A stretch of DNA of 64,000 bases from Gavia stellata (taxonomy: Eukaryota > Chordata > Aves > Gaviiformes > Gaviidae), in assembly GCF_030936135.1 (NCBI RefSeq), contig NC_082604.1, positions 7,447,001 to 7,511,000 on the forward strand, in the 5' to 3' direction. A program made the translations under genes and the position numbers. The notes beneath the pieces were generated by a model. It was given only the letters and a program-made list of their open reading frames with translations, did no database searches and was not told the DNA's origin. Positions 25,801 to 38,680 of the stretch are shown piece by piece. The stretch's first letter is position 1; each line of letters opens with the position of its first letter.

Positions 25801-26712
25801 CTGATTTGTACCATTTGTTTGATGAAAAAAAGCAGTGAGAGCTGAGGAAAGATAAGCACCAGTTTGATCATTTAGTGACACAAGCCCAGATACTCTGATG
25901 CTCTGTTTGTGGCAGAAGCCATACTTCTGCTGCAATAGCTGACTAAATGGCCCAGGAAAGCTCACTCCTGGCTTTCTGGCCTACTGTGGCAAGGAAGCCC
26001 AGGCACAGGCAATTAATGATGCCTGAGCTGGAGCCCAGGTATAGAATGCAAATACAAACTTTTGGAAAACTGCATTCATATACCGTCTTTCTCCCTTGCA
26101 TTTTGCAACACATTTTTTATGTGTGAAAAGCTATGAGCTAAAGACAACTTCATCAATAACTGGAAAACATGCTTTAGCACCATTACTGTCTAAATTACAG
26201 TATAGTAACTGTTTTGCTTCCTCAAATGTGACATTTCCAGGTCTTTTTATATGTGATAGTAGATAAAACTTTAAAAATATTTTTCAGGGTTTTTTTTTTT
26301 TTACCCTGTCTTTATTACCATGGAACAGGCCTTCAGCCAGAGTATATTCTTATATATCATAAACTTCAGCAGAGGTTTGTCATCTTTCACTAGCATCTTA
26401 CACTAGCTATTTTTGCTACATATTTAGGAAATTACAAAAAAAACTTTTCTGTCTCTTCTAGGAAGGAGAGAAAGCATAATTATCCCTTTCTAATCATTGC
26501 ACTTTGGCTTCCTTAGAATATTTATTTAGCATCAAGATTCCTTTATGTTCACTGATACATTGGTTAAGTTAACTCTTCATTTATTTTAATTTTATGTTCC
26601 AAGGATATTTTACTTATTTACAGAACACTCACTGTAAGACCTTCAACTGTGGCCACCCACATCCTGAAATTTTCTCTCTACCTAATCCTGCCTTATGCCA
26701 TAACAGAGTAAA

Positions 26713-26737
26713 TTTTTTTTTTTTTTTTTTTTTTTTT
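26713..26737 (+). repeat. poly-T tract (T25)
   Basis: Uninterrupted run of T following AGAGTAAA. No retrotransposon body is recognisable next to it. Confidence 0.9.
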
Positions 26738-29007
26738 ACAAAATGCATTTCTTCCAGCAAAACACACATCTCATAGTATTTTCTATGTTATTTTAAAAAA
26801 GCATGTGTAGCATTGCAGTGTGTGTACACAGAAGCGTGTACACATGCTAACCCCCACAAGCACATACACAGAGCTATTGTTGAAAACTTTCATTAAAACT
26901 TTGTAAAGGAAGTCCATCTGCCACAGCTCAGGATGTCCTGTTTCTGTGAGGGGCTTTGGCTATTGCTTGGCCATTTTCTCATTGAAAACATAAGTAGGAG
27001 ACTTGAGAGCTACTATTGCTACTATTAAAACAATATGATTTGGAAAGGGTGTTTTGAAGGGTTTTTCCCCACCAGCTGGGAATCCTGAGGCATGGACACC
27101 TCCTCAGACACAGCACATTTAGTTTAGTGTCCTCTGTTCTGGTGTTGTCAATAGGAAGGATGGGGAGAAACAATTCGTTCTGTAAGGATGGGATACATTC
27201 TGGTTGTCAAGATAACCTCGAAATACAGCTGTTGTTCCCAAGCAGTATCTGTGTCCCTGGTAGTCTTTCAATCCAAACCATAATGCAGCCCAGCCAGGCC
27301 TTGTGGGCTCCTGGCAGTGGTGTTCCAGCAGAGCGGGTGTGCTGGAGTTCCTTCCCTGACCTGGCCGGCTGCAGAAAGCAGCAGTGCTTCTGAGTGACCT
27401 GGCTGGTCAGAGCAGGTGGGCCTCATCACACTCGAACCCAGCAAGGGATATGCATGCTCCTCCCCTGTCAGAAGGAAGAAACAGAGATCCTTGGCTTCTA
27501 AAGTACTGGGGACATAATTTGGGGTTAGCATCTGCTCATAATATATATTCACTTGTTTTAAGAGATTGGTTGCTTTGTAAGAGGATGGAGGCAGCTCTGT
27601 GGCTAGTTTGGATTCTGATTTTATTTTGAATTATTGAAAGACAAACAATAAGTTCAAACCTCAGGAAAATACTTTCATGATTGATTGGTGATATTTACTT
27701 TAGTACTGCTCTCCAAAGTGTTCAGTTTTAATTTTACAGTTGATCAGACTGCAAACTGCTGAAAGTCCCAAATCTCATTTCAGCTGAGCAAGGGCTTTCC
27801 TTCTTTGTGTTCCTCATTTGGAAATAAAGTATTGTAGCCACCAGAGGTAACAGTTTACACTTACACACAGTAGTTATGAGAACCCAAAAAAAAAATGTTC
27901 TCAATGGGGACAGGTATCAGACCCAAACAAACAAAAGTAAATGCCACAGGGGTATGCCCTTCTACCAGGAAAAGAAGAAAAGGAGAGAAAGTGACAATGG
28001 GTGGAAAAAAGAAAGTGCATGAGGGGTCAAAAATGTCAAAATAAAGCACCAGTGGGGAACACGGAGCAGAGAGCCCAACAGCAAAAAAGAAACCGGGGGT
28101 GGAAAAAGGTCATTAATAAAGGCCCTAAACATCTTATTCTTCCCATGCAGGCTTTCTCTTCCCCACATTCTCCCCCCTTCCAAAATGGAATGACTGCTGG
28201 TGTTTGTCACAAGACAGCATTGGTTGCTACAGTAGGATGGAAAAGACAATGGGGAGGAACTGGAAATAAAATGGCTGCTCTGTGCTATGCCTCTCCTTTT
28301 TGGCATAGGAAGCAGCATTGCCTATAATAAGAGAAAGAATGAGACAACGCTACATTCATTCTACCATCACTGAGTCCTACAATCCAACAGGAACTACAAG
28401 CCATGGACAGTCTTTCAATCAGTTTCATTGGAGCAGAACAAGAAACAGGCTTTTAATCCCCCTGTCCCAAGGGGCAGATACACAACCTTCCTGCCCTACT
28501 GAGAATACACCAGCAAGCAGAGGGAATGTAACATTCTGTAGTGTCTTAGGCATAATGTCCATCTGTAATACTCTTGGTGGGTCCTCACCATTAAAAAATC
28601 TCCCTCTTGTTTGTACAGCAATAATACACTACATGCAAAATTGTACAGAGGCACATTAAGGTCATATAATCATCTCATTCTTCTAAAAATTATTTCTGCC
28701 TACATTTCTGTAATGTGAGATAATTAACTTTGCCAAACATAGGACAGAGTGAGCCTTGCTGGATAAAGAGGCAACATTTTAAAAAGTAGGGCTGTTTGGA
28801 AAAATTGAAAATACATTGCACATTTAATGCAAAATTCTACTAGAAATTAAACTAATACCTGGTCAAAAGCCCTCAAACTTACATGACAGCTACTCATGAA
28901 ACACTTAAATAATTTTTAAAAATTAATATATTTCATTAGGCCTAATAAAAATGAAAGTAGGAATACATACAATAATACTTCATTTTTACTATCCATCCAA
29001 TCAATCT

Positions 29008-29115
29008 GTATTTTAAGGCTAGCGGAATTAAGAAACACAAAACGGGAAAGTGACTGACCCAGAATCACCAAGAAGTCTGTGGCAATTATTAACAGAACCC
29101 AGCTCCTAGCTAGGA
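29008..29115 (-). mobile_element. MIR-like ancient SINE
   Basis: The plus strand carries, in order, ATTTTAAGG, AATTAAGAAACACAAAACGG, AAGTGACTGACCCAGAATCA, CAAGAAGTCTGTGGCA and AACAGAACCCAGCTCCTAGC. This tracks the complement of the MIR core (remembered as ATTTTACAGATG, GAAACTGAGGCACAGAG, AAGTGACTTGCCCAAGGTCA). It is an ancient amniote-age copy, called by eye without alignment scores. Confidence 0.6.
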
Positions 29116-29905
29116 ATTGGTTTTATCTCGATGAAAAGCAACTCATACAGACTGGGGAAGAGACAGACCCAAAGCAGTGAAACAGAGGTGGGATATGACA
29201 CGGAAAAGTAACAACACACTACACATGATTTAATTACATTAACAAAACACCCTCAATCTTTTTCTTAAAGACCTTATGCAGGATCAGGCCCTTTTGAATA
29301 ACATGTTAGCTGTGTCAGATCAGTGTTTTTGAAACCACTTCTTTTGAAGTCACCCAAAACTAACCAAATACTGACAAAGTAACAACTGTTGCACTGGTTG
29401 TCTTCAAGATGACTCTGTAGCTCAAAATAAGGATATAAGGTTGCTGTTGCTACCTAACAACTTTTGCTTTTACTTAATTTTTAAAATGTCCATTCTCATC
29501 AATGCCATGGCACTGAGTAAAAGGTTATTTGAGGAGACAGAAGAGGACAACACACTAGCTGTCATTCCATCATTCGTGTTCTTTGGTAAGGAGCATGCTG
29601 ATGATATCAGGAACTGAAAATTCTCACTTTTGGTAGATTAATCGATTGGAGAACTTTACAATAGACCAAAAAAACCAAGCAAATGTACTCACCAGTCTAA
29701 CTCATTAAGAAATGTTCCCCATGTAGCGATAATGCAGGAAAAAGAAGGTTTGCAATGCTTTTAAAGTGTAAAAATCGAGCATTTACACGTTTTAATTGTT
29801 TTCATAATAAAAAGGCAATATTACAAATATTTTTGAAAGATGAGGATTCTTTCACGTGTTGATAGCCTTCTGCCACCGTCATTGCTGTGTATGACACACA
29901 GCCAC

Positions 29906-29924
29906 ACAGTGCCATCTAGTGTTC
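29906..29924 (-). promoter_or_regulatory. candidate CTCF-binding site
   Basis: The minus strand reads GAACACTAGATGGCACTG, matching the CTCF core pattern (CACTAGATGGC). It is an isolated site in the desert about 9 kb upstream of MRPS22. The motif match was made by eye. Confidence 0.45.
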
Positions 29925-31945
29925 TGTGGCCATACAGGGAATAACGTTGAGAACTTCTAAAGGATATTCCAAATTATTTCACAATAATAAACACGGATTA
30001 GTTTTGTTCTTGAGAACTACAGCACTATGTGATAAAAAAATAATATCTAATAGTTGACAAGGCAGATACTATTCTGAACTACCATTCTTTTTTTGAGTAG
30101 CATTGAGGGTATTATTAGGAGAAAGCAAAAGAATGTCTGACTATACAGTAAGCACCACTTAACTGTCATCAGTAGGAGATATAATCATATTTAGAGCATA
30201 TAGTATATTGCACAGAATCACATATTGTACCAGCATTTAGAAGAAGTTTTATCGGGTATACCATAAAAAAAGAGATGACAAGAAAGGGAGAAAGAGTGCA
30301 TAACTAATCAAAATGATGCCTTCCTTCAACAGCAAACATTCGGCCCTTAGGGCTGAAATATGCCTAGCAAATGCACAACTAATTTCGGACACAGTTATCC
30401 AAAACTATACAATACTGATCTCATATTGCTCTGTTGCTCACAGTATCAGACTTCATTTTCTGCTACCTCAGCACTCAAGTTGTCCTTTTAGTTTTTGGAT
30501 CTAAACTAAAACCCTCCGAGCAATAGCCTACTTAATTTGTAAGTATCAATCAAAAATTTCACTGCATACTTACAAAGTAAATAGTATTTGGGTTGGAAGT
30601 AATTCTGCTGCACTGGAGCACACAGGAAAAATGAAGTGATCCCAGTGCTGCAAAATTCTACTGTAAAATATCATGTGGATTTGGCTGCATCTCAGTAATA
30701 CCTTGTAAGGTTTAGTTAGGAAATCTTTGTGCTGTTGCAGAGATGCAAAAGAGACAGAATCCAATTTGCTTTTCTATGAAACATATAAGCTCCCTTTCAG
30801 AGTCAGATCCTGAATTTTAATGTGGCCCAAACTATTGTACTTTTAATCAAAATTCAGAAGAAAATAATTGACTCTGTTAAGTGACTGTCATGAAGATCAA
30901 AATGTTTCCAGCAAACAAAACAGCCCAAGGGAGGGCTTGAGCAGAGGGAGCAGGATGTTCTTAGATCAGTTTTGGCCAGTTATAAAGCTGCATCTCGAGG
31001 CTATAGTTACCTGAAACGCTGTGACACAATCTGGACGCTTGCTGCTAATGAAATGAGAAGATCCTGCTTCTATTCTTTTTCCCTCAGAAGGCTCTGTCAC
31101 TCATTAGACCGCTCTGTGACTTGATTCAGCTCAATAACCTGAAAAAAAATTATTCATTGTTTCCACTTGGATAATAAGCTGAGACTGTTTATGAAAAGAT
31201 AATGATGTGTGTGTATGGAGTGGGTGTAAGGGAAGGAATTAGAATCATGCAGCTCAGAATATGGTGAATAATAGGGAGGACCAAGACATTCCCCTTTTGC
31301 TGTGCAGTTGTAAAAAAAAAAAACAAAAGCAAAAGAACCCAAAAACCCAAAACTAACCATATACAAACATTTGGACTTCTAGATTTTCATCTTAATTTTC
31401 AGTCTAGTTGTTTGCTGTGAGGTCATTTTTCATCTCCTTCCTCAACGAGGAAAGAATTCCACACTTCGACTTTGTGTGTCATACACTCATCCCTCTGACA
31501 AATGGGGGCACACTGCATACAGTGCATGGGGCAGAGCTAGGCCTGTGTTTTTTATGTTTCTGTCACTAATATTTCTCCTGACATGCTGGGCCGTTTGCTG
31601 TTTTTTTTTCCCCTTGAAACATTTTATAAAGCTACTACGAGATCTCTCCAGCTGCCCAGCTACATTATTTATTTAGATATGTAATATGTGCCTTCATAAA
31701 GATCCAAGCACTTATTCTAGTCCAAATGTACAAACATTGACATATGTTAATGATCATATCATGTATTGCAAAAAGGCATGGTAAGCATACAGGGATTGTG
31801 GGTACACAAGAGAAAGAGCTGTGGTAACACAGCGTACAGGTTTCTACCCATATACATACTCTCTGAAAACCAAAAGAAGCATAAATGCAATTACTCATTC
31901 AGTGCACAGTTTTAAAGCAGTTTGTAAAGCATATACATATGTATT

Positions 31946-31982
31946 TTGCCCCAGATTAAGCAGGTATAGCACCAGCTGAATA
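31946..31982. repeat. relic of an ancient amniote interspersed repeat
   Basis: GCCCCAGATTAAGCAGGTAT followed by AGCACCAGCTGA resembles the GATTTACACCAGCTGAGGATCTGGCCC end of the same sauropsid palindromic repeat type suggested at 2690. Confidence 0.3.
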
Positions 31983-32702
31983 ATTTTTGTCCACGCTGTT
32001 CTGGAAATCATCTAGTGACATCTTGTACTCTACTCAGACAGTTTGTCCAAAAATGGATGGGAGTCTTCCTATTAACTCTAGTGGGCAACCTAATAAATGT
32101 CAAGAGGTTTACTTGGAAATAAATGGTGAAAACAATCTGATAACTATTTGACCAAATTAATTCTAGGTCTATTTTTGTTTCTAGGATTTTCTTTATTTGC
32201 TTGGATAGAAAGAAAGTAACAAGAATAAACACAACTAGAAACTGTTCTTGAGAGATGCACTCTTCACTAAAGAGCTGAATAACCATTTAATCTTGGACCT
32301 AAAGACAACCTACATATCAAACAGGTAAATAGAGTTATTTGGCTAGCAAATCAAAATACTTCTGCTTAAAACAAATGAAAAAACGTTAGATTTTAACAGC
32401 CTAACAGAAACAGTTGAGATTTAAACTGACACTAAATTCTTTCAGCTCTGCTTCTGTGAGATAAAAATATCTTTTACTTTCTGAGCCTTTTCTTTCACTT
32501 ATTTGATCACAAAGAAAAGATACTGTAGATTTATGTGTTGTTTGTACTAGAGAGCACAGCTGTTTTAGCTTTTCTGTCAGACCCCCAGGATCCTGACTTT
32601 ATAATGACTTTTTTAAACGCACAGTGGGTTTGCCTAAGCAAATTTAATTTGTATTACATTCTGGATCCAAAGGAAAGAAAAAAAAAAACACCAGAACAAA
32701 TC

Positions 32703-32724
32703 CCGCCCCCCCACCCCCCCCCAG
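32703..32724 (+). repeat. C-rich simple repeat
   Basis: CCCGCCCCCCCACCCCCCCCC, a near-homopolymer of C following an A-rich tract (32678-32690). It is locally very unlike the AT-rich surroundings. Confidence 0.85.
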
Positions 32725-33727
32725 CGCCACCTTTAGAAGAGAGGGGATTTTATTTTAAATAGTGTAAAAAAGTTTTTTAGTCTGGTATGGGTAAGAAATT
32801 GGTTAAAAAAAGTTGGCCCTGTCATATAGGCTATTTAAATATATAATAGCAAGCCAAAGGTATGCATTGCCCTTATCAATAACAACAAACAAAATAAATT
32901 AAAAAATGCATATTGTTAAATAGCAAACTACAAGAGCTTATTTCCATGAAAATTTAATTTGGGGAAAGAAGAAAGAGAAAACAAGGTGACAAAACAAATC
33001 CTAATAAATCCAGATGAATTCAGAGTAATACAAGATGAAAACAGGAAGGCTTAGGGGCAATATGAAGAACAATTAGGAAATTTAAAGAAAAACAATTACA
33101 TAAATCAGAAGGAGTGAACTTGTGAAAGAATCCCAGAAATAGATGGGGTATCAGAGGCAAAAAGAATGTGAGAAGGGAATGGCATGCAGTTAAGGGTGGT
33201 TTCTTGGCATCACTAAGCAACAAGATGGCTAGTTGTGAGGTAACTGCTCTTTATATTGGAAAAAAATAAACAAACAAAGAAAATTATGACAGAGACTGAA
33301 CCAGTTTTGGGAAAAAATAATGTATTTAACTGTCACAAGTCAGCACAAAAATGTATTCACCTACTTCTGAAAGACTTGAAGAATGAAGTGGTTGTATCTG
33401 TTAATAAAATCAGCTATTATGAGAAATGGCTAGAAGAAACAAAATTTTGCAATTACCATTGAATAGGTATTAGAACAGTTTATAAGTAGGAGGATATGCT
33501 TCTGTGTCAGGTAAATTCATTGATAAAATAATCAAAGGAAAACCCATAAAATGATACAATAGTCCTGATGAAATTTGGATAAAAAAAGCAGGAAAATTAT
33601 ATCTCCAGGCTACTTTGTGAGAGTGACATAATATGACAAAGTGTAACTAGTAGACACATCTGATTTGGATTTTTATGAAGCCTTTGATAACAGGCCAGAC
33701 AATACGCATAATACACATCTAGGTTTC

Positions 33728-33805
33728 ATAGAATCACAGAATCATTAAGGTTGGAAAAGATCTGTACGATCATCAAGTCCAACCATCAACCCAACACCAC
33801 CCCGG
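33728..33805 (-). mobile_element. CR1 LINE 3' terminal fragment
   Basis: About 78 bp of the CR1 3' end (plus strand: CATAGAATCACAGAATCATT, then GGTTGGAAAAGATCTG and CATCAAGTCCAACCATCAAC). Only the 3' UTR end remains, a severely 5'-truncated insertion. Confidence 0.88.
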
Positions 33806-36800
33806 ACAGTCTAGGTTTCAGAACATTCTGTCAGGTTTCAGTGAAAAACAGATAAAAGTACAACTACTTGTACTTGTATTGACTACTTGGTGTTAGCAAC
33901 AAGAGAGAAGGGAAAAATTCTAATTAACCTTTGAATTGGAGGGTGCCATCTCCTCCAAACATTCCTGTCCTCAGAGAATGAAACAAACCAATAAATCTGC
34001 CAGGATCCTTGCTCTGTCCTTCTACTGTGGAAATAAAAGTATAAGATATGTCCCATCCTGCCCATACGTAACAATTGGTGCTGGACACCAGCCCTCATGA
34101 GTGCTTGGATTCAGATGGACAGGACTTTAAATAGTGATGGAATGAGAGGGAGGTTGAAAAATGATTAAGAAGGGGGAAACCAATAATTACTCAAATCCTA
34201 CCTTACCTTGAATAATACTGAATATTTACTATCTTTTTTTCCTGACAATTAATTTTTAAAAGATAAGTATTACAAGAGCAGAAAGGAATAATAAAATTTA
34301 TTTGAAAAATATGGACTCTTAATTTAGAGCTTGGTGAATTCAGAGAAGGACTTCTGATGGCTTAATGGGCTTTGGCTCAAGCCCTTACAGTGTAGCAGAG
34401 AAAACAATATAAACTGAAGTGGGATTTATATCCCTACTATAAATAATGTATGTAATCTCAATTACTGGAGACAGTATTTGTATATATCTAATTTATCATT
34501 ATTAAAGTCAGATTATGGCAGCTTTATGTGAGACAGAGGCAAATTGGGTCATTAATGAAAACAATTAATTTACATGATCCACTATAACTACTCAGGCACT
34601 TTCATTCTTCATGTTTAAAATCTCAATCTTGCCCCCCTGTGGCTCATAGGAATATAGCACGCTTCATCGGACACTAAACTGAAAATTAAAAATAAAGAGC
34701 ACGTATAATCCTTTTTGTTTTGTCATTTTTCCTTCGAATTTGAAATATGAATGTCAAATAGTCAAGGCACAAATGAAACCTAGAAGGACATTTGCTGTTT
34801 AACCTATGCTTACTGTTAGCACTTGCTAAAACTGACAGCACCAAAGAAATAAACTTGGAAGACTTTTGCATAATGTTTCACTCATTCCCCCTCACTAAGG
34901 ATATTTACATAGGCAACAGAAGGCAGCTGTTCACTCAGGATGATAATGGCTACAGTTGAGCTCAATTACTTTAGTTTCAGTAGGCATCTCAGTTATTATT
35001 TGTCAAAATGGGCTTTGTCCAGCAGAACTACCCATAACTCCACCCTTGGAGTTAAGCTTGGCCCCGCAGCTCAGGACAGAGTTCTACAGCCACATTGATC
35101 TGTCCCTGCTGTCAAGTATCAAACTGAAATATGAAAAGAAAACAGCTTCAGATATCTATATGGTCTTTAAGATAGAAAATAGCCACTTGGATGTATTAGC
35201 AAAGGCTCATGCATCATCATCATCACCATCATCAAAATAGCTCTGGATGGCAATGCAAATCCATGGCTACAGACCTAAAGAGACAATTCCAGAGAAAATA
35301 ATACTCTCTCCCTTAAATAAAAGAAACTGGCAAATAAGTTGCTTGCAGGTAATATGCCTGAAAACAGGCAATCATATGACAAATGACTACCCCAATAATT
35401 TTAGCAAAAAAAACCCCCACTCCATCTATGTACCTGGGGAAACAAAACCAACCACATGTAATATATTATTCCTTTAAAGACTAATTTGATGATATAATAA
35501 GGTTTGTGTCATCTCTCTTACTTCAGCACTCTCTGTCTTCTCTGTGAAAAATAATTTATCTTCAGACTAATCCACGCAGGTTTAGTAAAATGAGCTTTCA
35601 ACCTGGTCCATTGTGTCCCTCAGAAAAATGTTCCACAGGATTGCCTGATTCTTTCTTATCAGGAACAGAGAACCAACCATTAATTTTAAAAAGGTCATGT
35701 CATCAACTGTGGACATGTACACAGCCTGACTGGGTTCACTCTGTTTCTTCTTACAGCATGTGGATGCACAGTTACCAAACTTTACATTTTGTATTTTTCA
35801 CTGTATTTTTTCCAAAAAAGAATTCTTCCTTCCTAACAACTTCTCACTACTCTTTGACATATTTATTATTCAAAAAGACTAGTAAACTACAGCCCCTTAT
35901 TTTATCAATTAAGTAGGCAAAGCAACAAATGCAAGCTCCTAAGCCCCCCATTTACCTTCTCTTTCCCTGAGATGTTAACCAAACTGGTTCACTCTCAGCA
36001 GCCATCTGATCCTTTGGCTCTCCTGAAACTACCAACAAAAAGGAAATTAATGCCAACTGTGGAGGTGATTTTGTATTGACACTTTTCCAATAGAATCCAG
36101 ACTTAGACCACCAAGGTGTTTCACAGGGGATATCCACCCGCCATCAGATGGTTGCAATTTTCCAACAGCAACTGTCCTGGGATGCATTCAAAATAGTAAC
36201 AAAAGCTGAGAAAGTTTCTTTATTTCATTATCGATTTTTACACCACTGATTCCTCAAGATGGTGTTGTATTTTTAAGTATACCAGTATAAAACATCCTAC
36301 TTAAAATTGTTACTTCAGTACAAATATAAACCATAAATAATCAACCTATCCAATATAAATTGGTATTATTTTATAAATTATGTTAACCTGCTATACTTCC
36401 ATCTACAGTATAGTTAGCTAATATTTCCTTTCATCCCACCAGCCAAAAGGCTAATCCTCACAGCAGCTGTTACTACTCTAGTACAGAATGAATGTGAATT
36501 TAACCTCTCCTGGATATAGCTTAATAAATTCTGTTGTTTTTCTAAGCACTTCTGTGAATTAAAATGGATGTTGGCTTGCCATCCAAATTCATGAAGAGGT
36601 CTGAAGTGGCTTTTAGGCAAGTCGCCAAATAACTTCCCAATTCCCTTATAGGGTATAGCTCTCACTCCAGAGATCCTCCAAGCAAGAATTGAAAAACAAC
36701 ATCTTCTCCATTTCCTCAAAATTATTTCTCATTTTCTTAGCATTATTTAAATAAATTATGCACAAAATTACATTAAAATAATATTAAGGGTTCATTTGCA

Positions 36801-37899
36801 CTCTTCAGTTCTCAGTGACTTCAACTTAATTGTACCAATACAAATATGAGAAGAATATGTCCTCCTGCAACCTTTCTGACAATGCAAAGGCCAGGATATT
36901 GAAAAGCTTGAATATAAAATTCAACCCAGCACATGTGTTTAGATACTGAATAAGGCTGAGGAGAATAGCAATATTTCCTGTACAATGAAGATCTATTATT
37001 AGAAACAAACATATTTTTCAGCTGATGCTTAACTTTATTCTAATGAAAACCAATATATGCTATGAAGTATTCCTTTTCTCCAAGAGTTCAATCTCCATTT
37101 TCAAAAGTAACATAATTTAGGCTTTGATTTAGCAAAGCAATGAACAACCCACTAAACTTTAAAACAATTGGAAATCTACAGAATTTAAGCACATTACTTG
37201 TATTTCCAAATCTTCCCTCCTGGAGATGAAATATTTCCTGTTTCGACAGGAAGTCATCAGCCAGCTTGCATCAACGTGTGGCTTCGAACATTTTAAAATT
37301 CAAAGCATTCAGGGCCCCTGTACAGAAACTTGCCAGCTGATAATAGGTTTTCTTTCTGTTTCACACACTTCCTAACCACAGTCTATACGACTGAAATTCA
37401 CAATGGAAGATACAGACCAGCTAGAGAAAATAAACTTAAAATAATAATAAACTTTCAACCCCTTGAAATAGACTCAGTTATAAGAAGTCAGTTATTGTTT
37501 TAATGAAATAACATACCCGTTGCAACTGCATACCCCCTCTTCACAGCCATTAGATCTGATCTGCTGTATCAATTGGATATAAAATTTAGTTTTGGTTCTA
37601 TGCTTGAATACAGTTATTTATTTTCCCTCCGTTACAAAAATGTTAAAGCCTCCCGAACATGAGAAGTCTAAACTCATCACCACCAATGGCAGTGACTGCT
37701 TTTACCAGACCGAGGAAGCCAGTGCGCTATACAGGCACAGCTGCTCCTCAGGTAGTACCTTCAGGCATGAATAATTGCTGTGTCCTTTGGAGTTCCCCCA
37801 AATTATGGGCCAGGCAGAAAATCCACCACCTGACGAGACTGTCCTTTCAGTCACCATGCAGGCACCAGGTTAGCAGACAGAGCCACATGAAGTTTTAAA
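33806..37899. other. intergenic DNA upstream of the MRPS22 CpG island
   Basis: AT-rich, with the (CAT)n microsatellite at 35213. No gene is recognised. Minus-strand frames at 36414-36719 and 36821-37012 have no likeness to known proteins. Confidence 0.55.
35213..35236 (+). repeat. (CAT)n microsatellite
   Basis: Imperfect run of CAT units with one CAC interruption. Confidence 0.85.
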
Positions 37900-38481
37900 T
37901 TTTCTGTAAATAACCGCGGTATTTCTCCCCCTCAGGCAGACTGCCCGGGAGCCAGGGCAGGGAGCTGCCTGCCCTGCCGCCTGACCGACCGCGGGGGCAT
38001 CAGCCCAGGCAGCTGCTGATAAAGTGCACCCACCTACCGCCTCGCACCTTTCCCCATCTCTGAGCAGTTGCAGTTCACCAGCGGTTTAATCGCGGCAGTG
38101 TGCACGGTGGCCTCAATTCCTGGTTTTTTCCTATTACTTTCTCTCCCCACTAAGCAAGAAAGCCTGCCAGCCTGGAGCCCTGCTCCGTCCCCTTCCCGGC
38201 CGAGGGAGCCGGCCACCCCCCTACTCCCGCCGCGTTCCTCCCGCCCTGCTCCCCCTCCCGCCGCCGGCATAGTCCCTGCTCTGACAGGAACAGCAGAACG
38301 GGTGCCCACCCTAACCTAGCCCTCACCTCCGCCTCAGCAGCGTTTTAATAACACAAACGCACTGGGAGCGGTTTCTCGCCTTTTCCCTCGGGGAAAAGGC
38401 CCAGGGGACCGCGTTTCTTTCTCAGAGAGGCGGGCTCACCCCCCGCGGCGCCGCTCTGACAGACCGCTGAGGCGAAGGGAG

Positions 38482-38501
38482 ACTCCATTTCCCGGCGTGC
38501 C
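38482..38501 (+). promoter_or_regulatory. ZNF143/THAP11-type (SBS) motif, MRPS22 promoter
   Basis: ACTCCATTTCCCGGCGTGCC resembles the SBS consensus ACTACAATTCCCAGCATGC, with several mismatches. It lies about 60 bp upstream of the ATG in promoter orientation. SBS sites are frequent at promoters of genes for mitochondrial and ribosomal proteins. Confidence 0.5.
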
Positions 38502-38557
38502 TCGAGGGGCGATCCGGCGCGCGCGCATCGTCGGCGGGGCGGGAAAGGGCGTGTGTA

Positions 38558-38568
38558 AGATGGCGGCG
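38558..38568 (+). promoter_or_regulatory. YY1-type motif overlapping the MRPS22 start codon
   Basis: AAGATGGCGGC is the full YY1 core placed so that the motif's ATG is the translation start. This arrangement is common in TATA-less housekeeping genes, where YY1 sits just downstream of the transcription start. Confidence 0.65.
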
Positions 38569-38680
38569 CTCGGGGCGTGGGGTTCCGCCGCGGTGCCTGC
38601 GCGGCTGTCGCGCGTGGCGCGAACGCTGTGGGGCTGGCGCCTGCGGCGGGAGCTCGGGCAGGACGCGGGGGCCGCGGACG
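38560..38680 (+). CDS. MRPS22: MRPS22 coding exon 1
   Basis: Residues 1-40 plus one base of codon 41. It carries the Arg-rich mitochondrial presequence (begins [10 protein letters not shown]). It ends GCGGACG before donor GTACGTGAG. The exon lies inside the CpG island. Confidence 0.92.

Larger units (their letters stand above)
22832..33727. other. gene desert segment, no gene seen
   Basis: It contains the MIR-like copy at 29008, the CTCF-like site at 29906 and simple repeats. Frames near 27-28.7 kb (up to 118 codons on either strand) lack family likeness and overlap each other on opposite strands. Confidence 0.55.

Noticed and set aside
26700-26740. Poly-T as the tail of a processed pseudogene
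   Set aside because: The adjacent sequence on the 3' side of the tract (which would be the body on the minus strand) shows no gene-like or transposon-like content.
28001-28659. Two plus-strand frames of 108 and 113 codons
   Set aside because: They overlap an opposite-strand frame of similar length, and the composition is not protein-like.
36414-36719. 101-codon minus-strand frame upstream of MRPS22
   Set aside because: It shows no likeness to a known family, no promoter context and no conserved motif.
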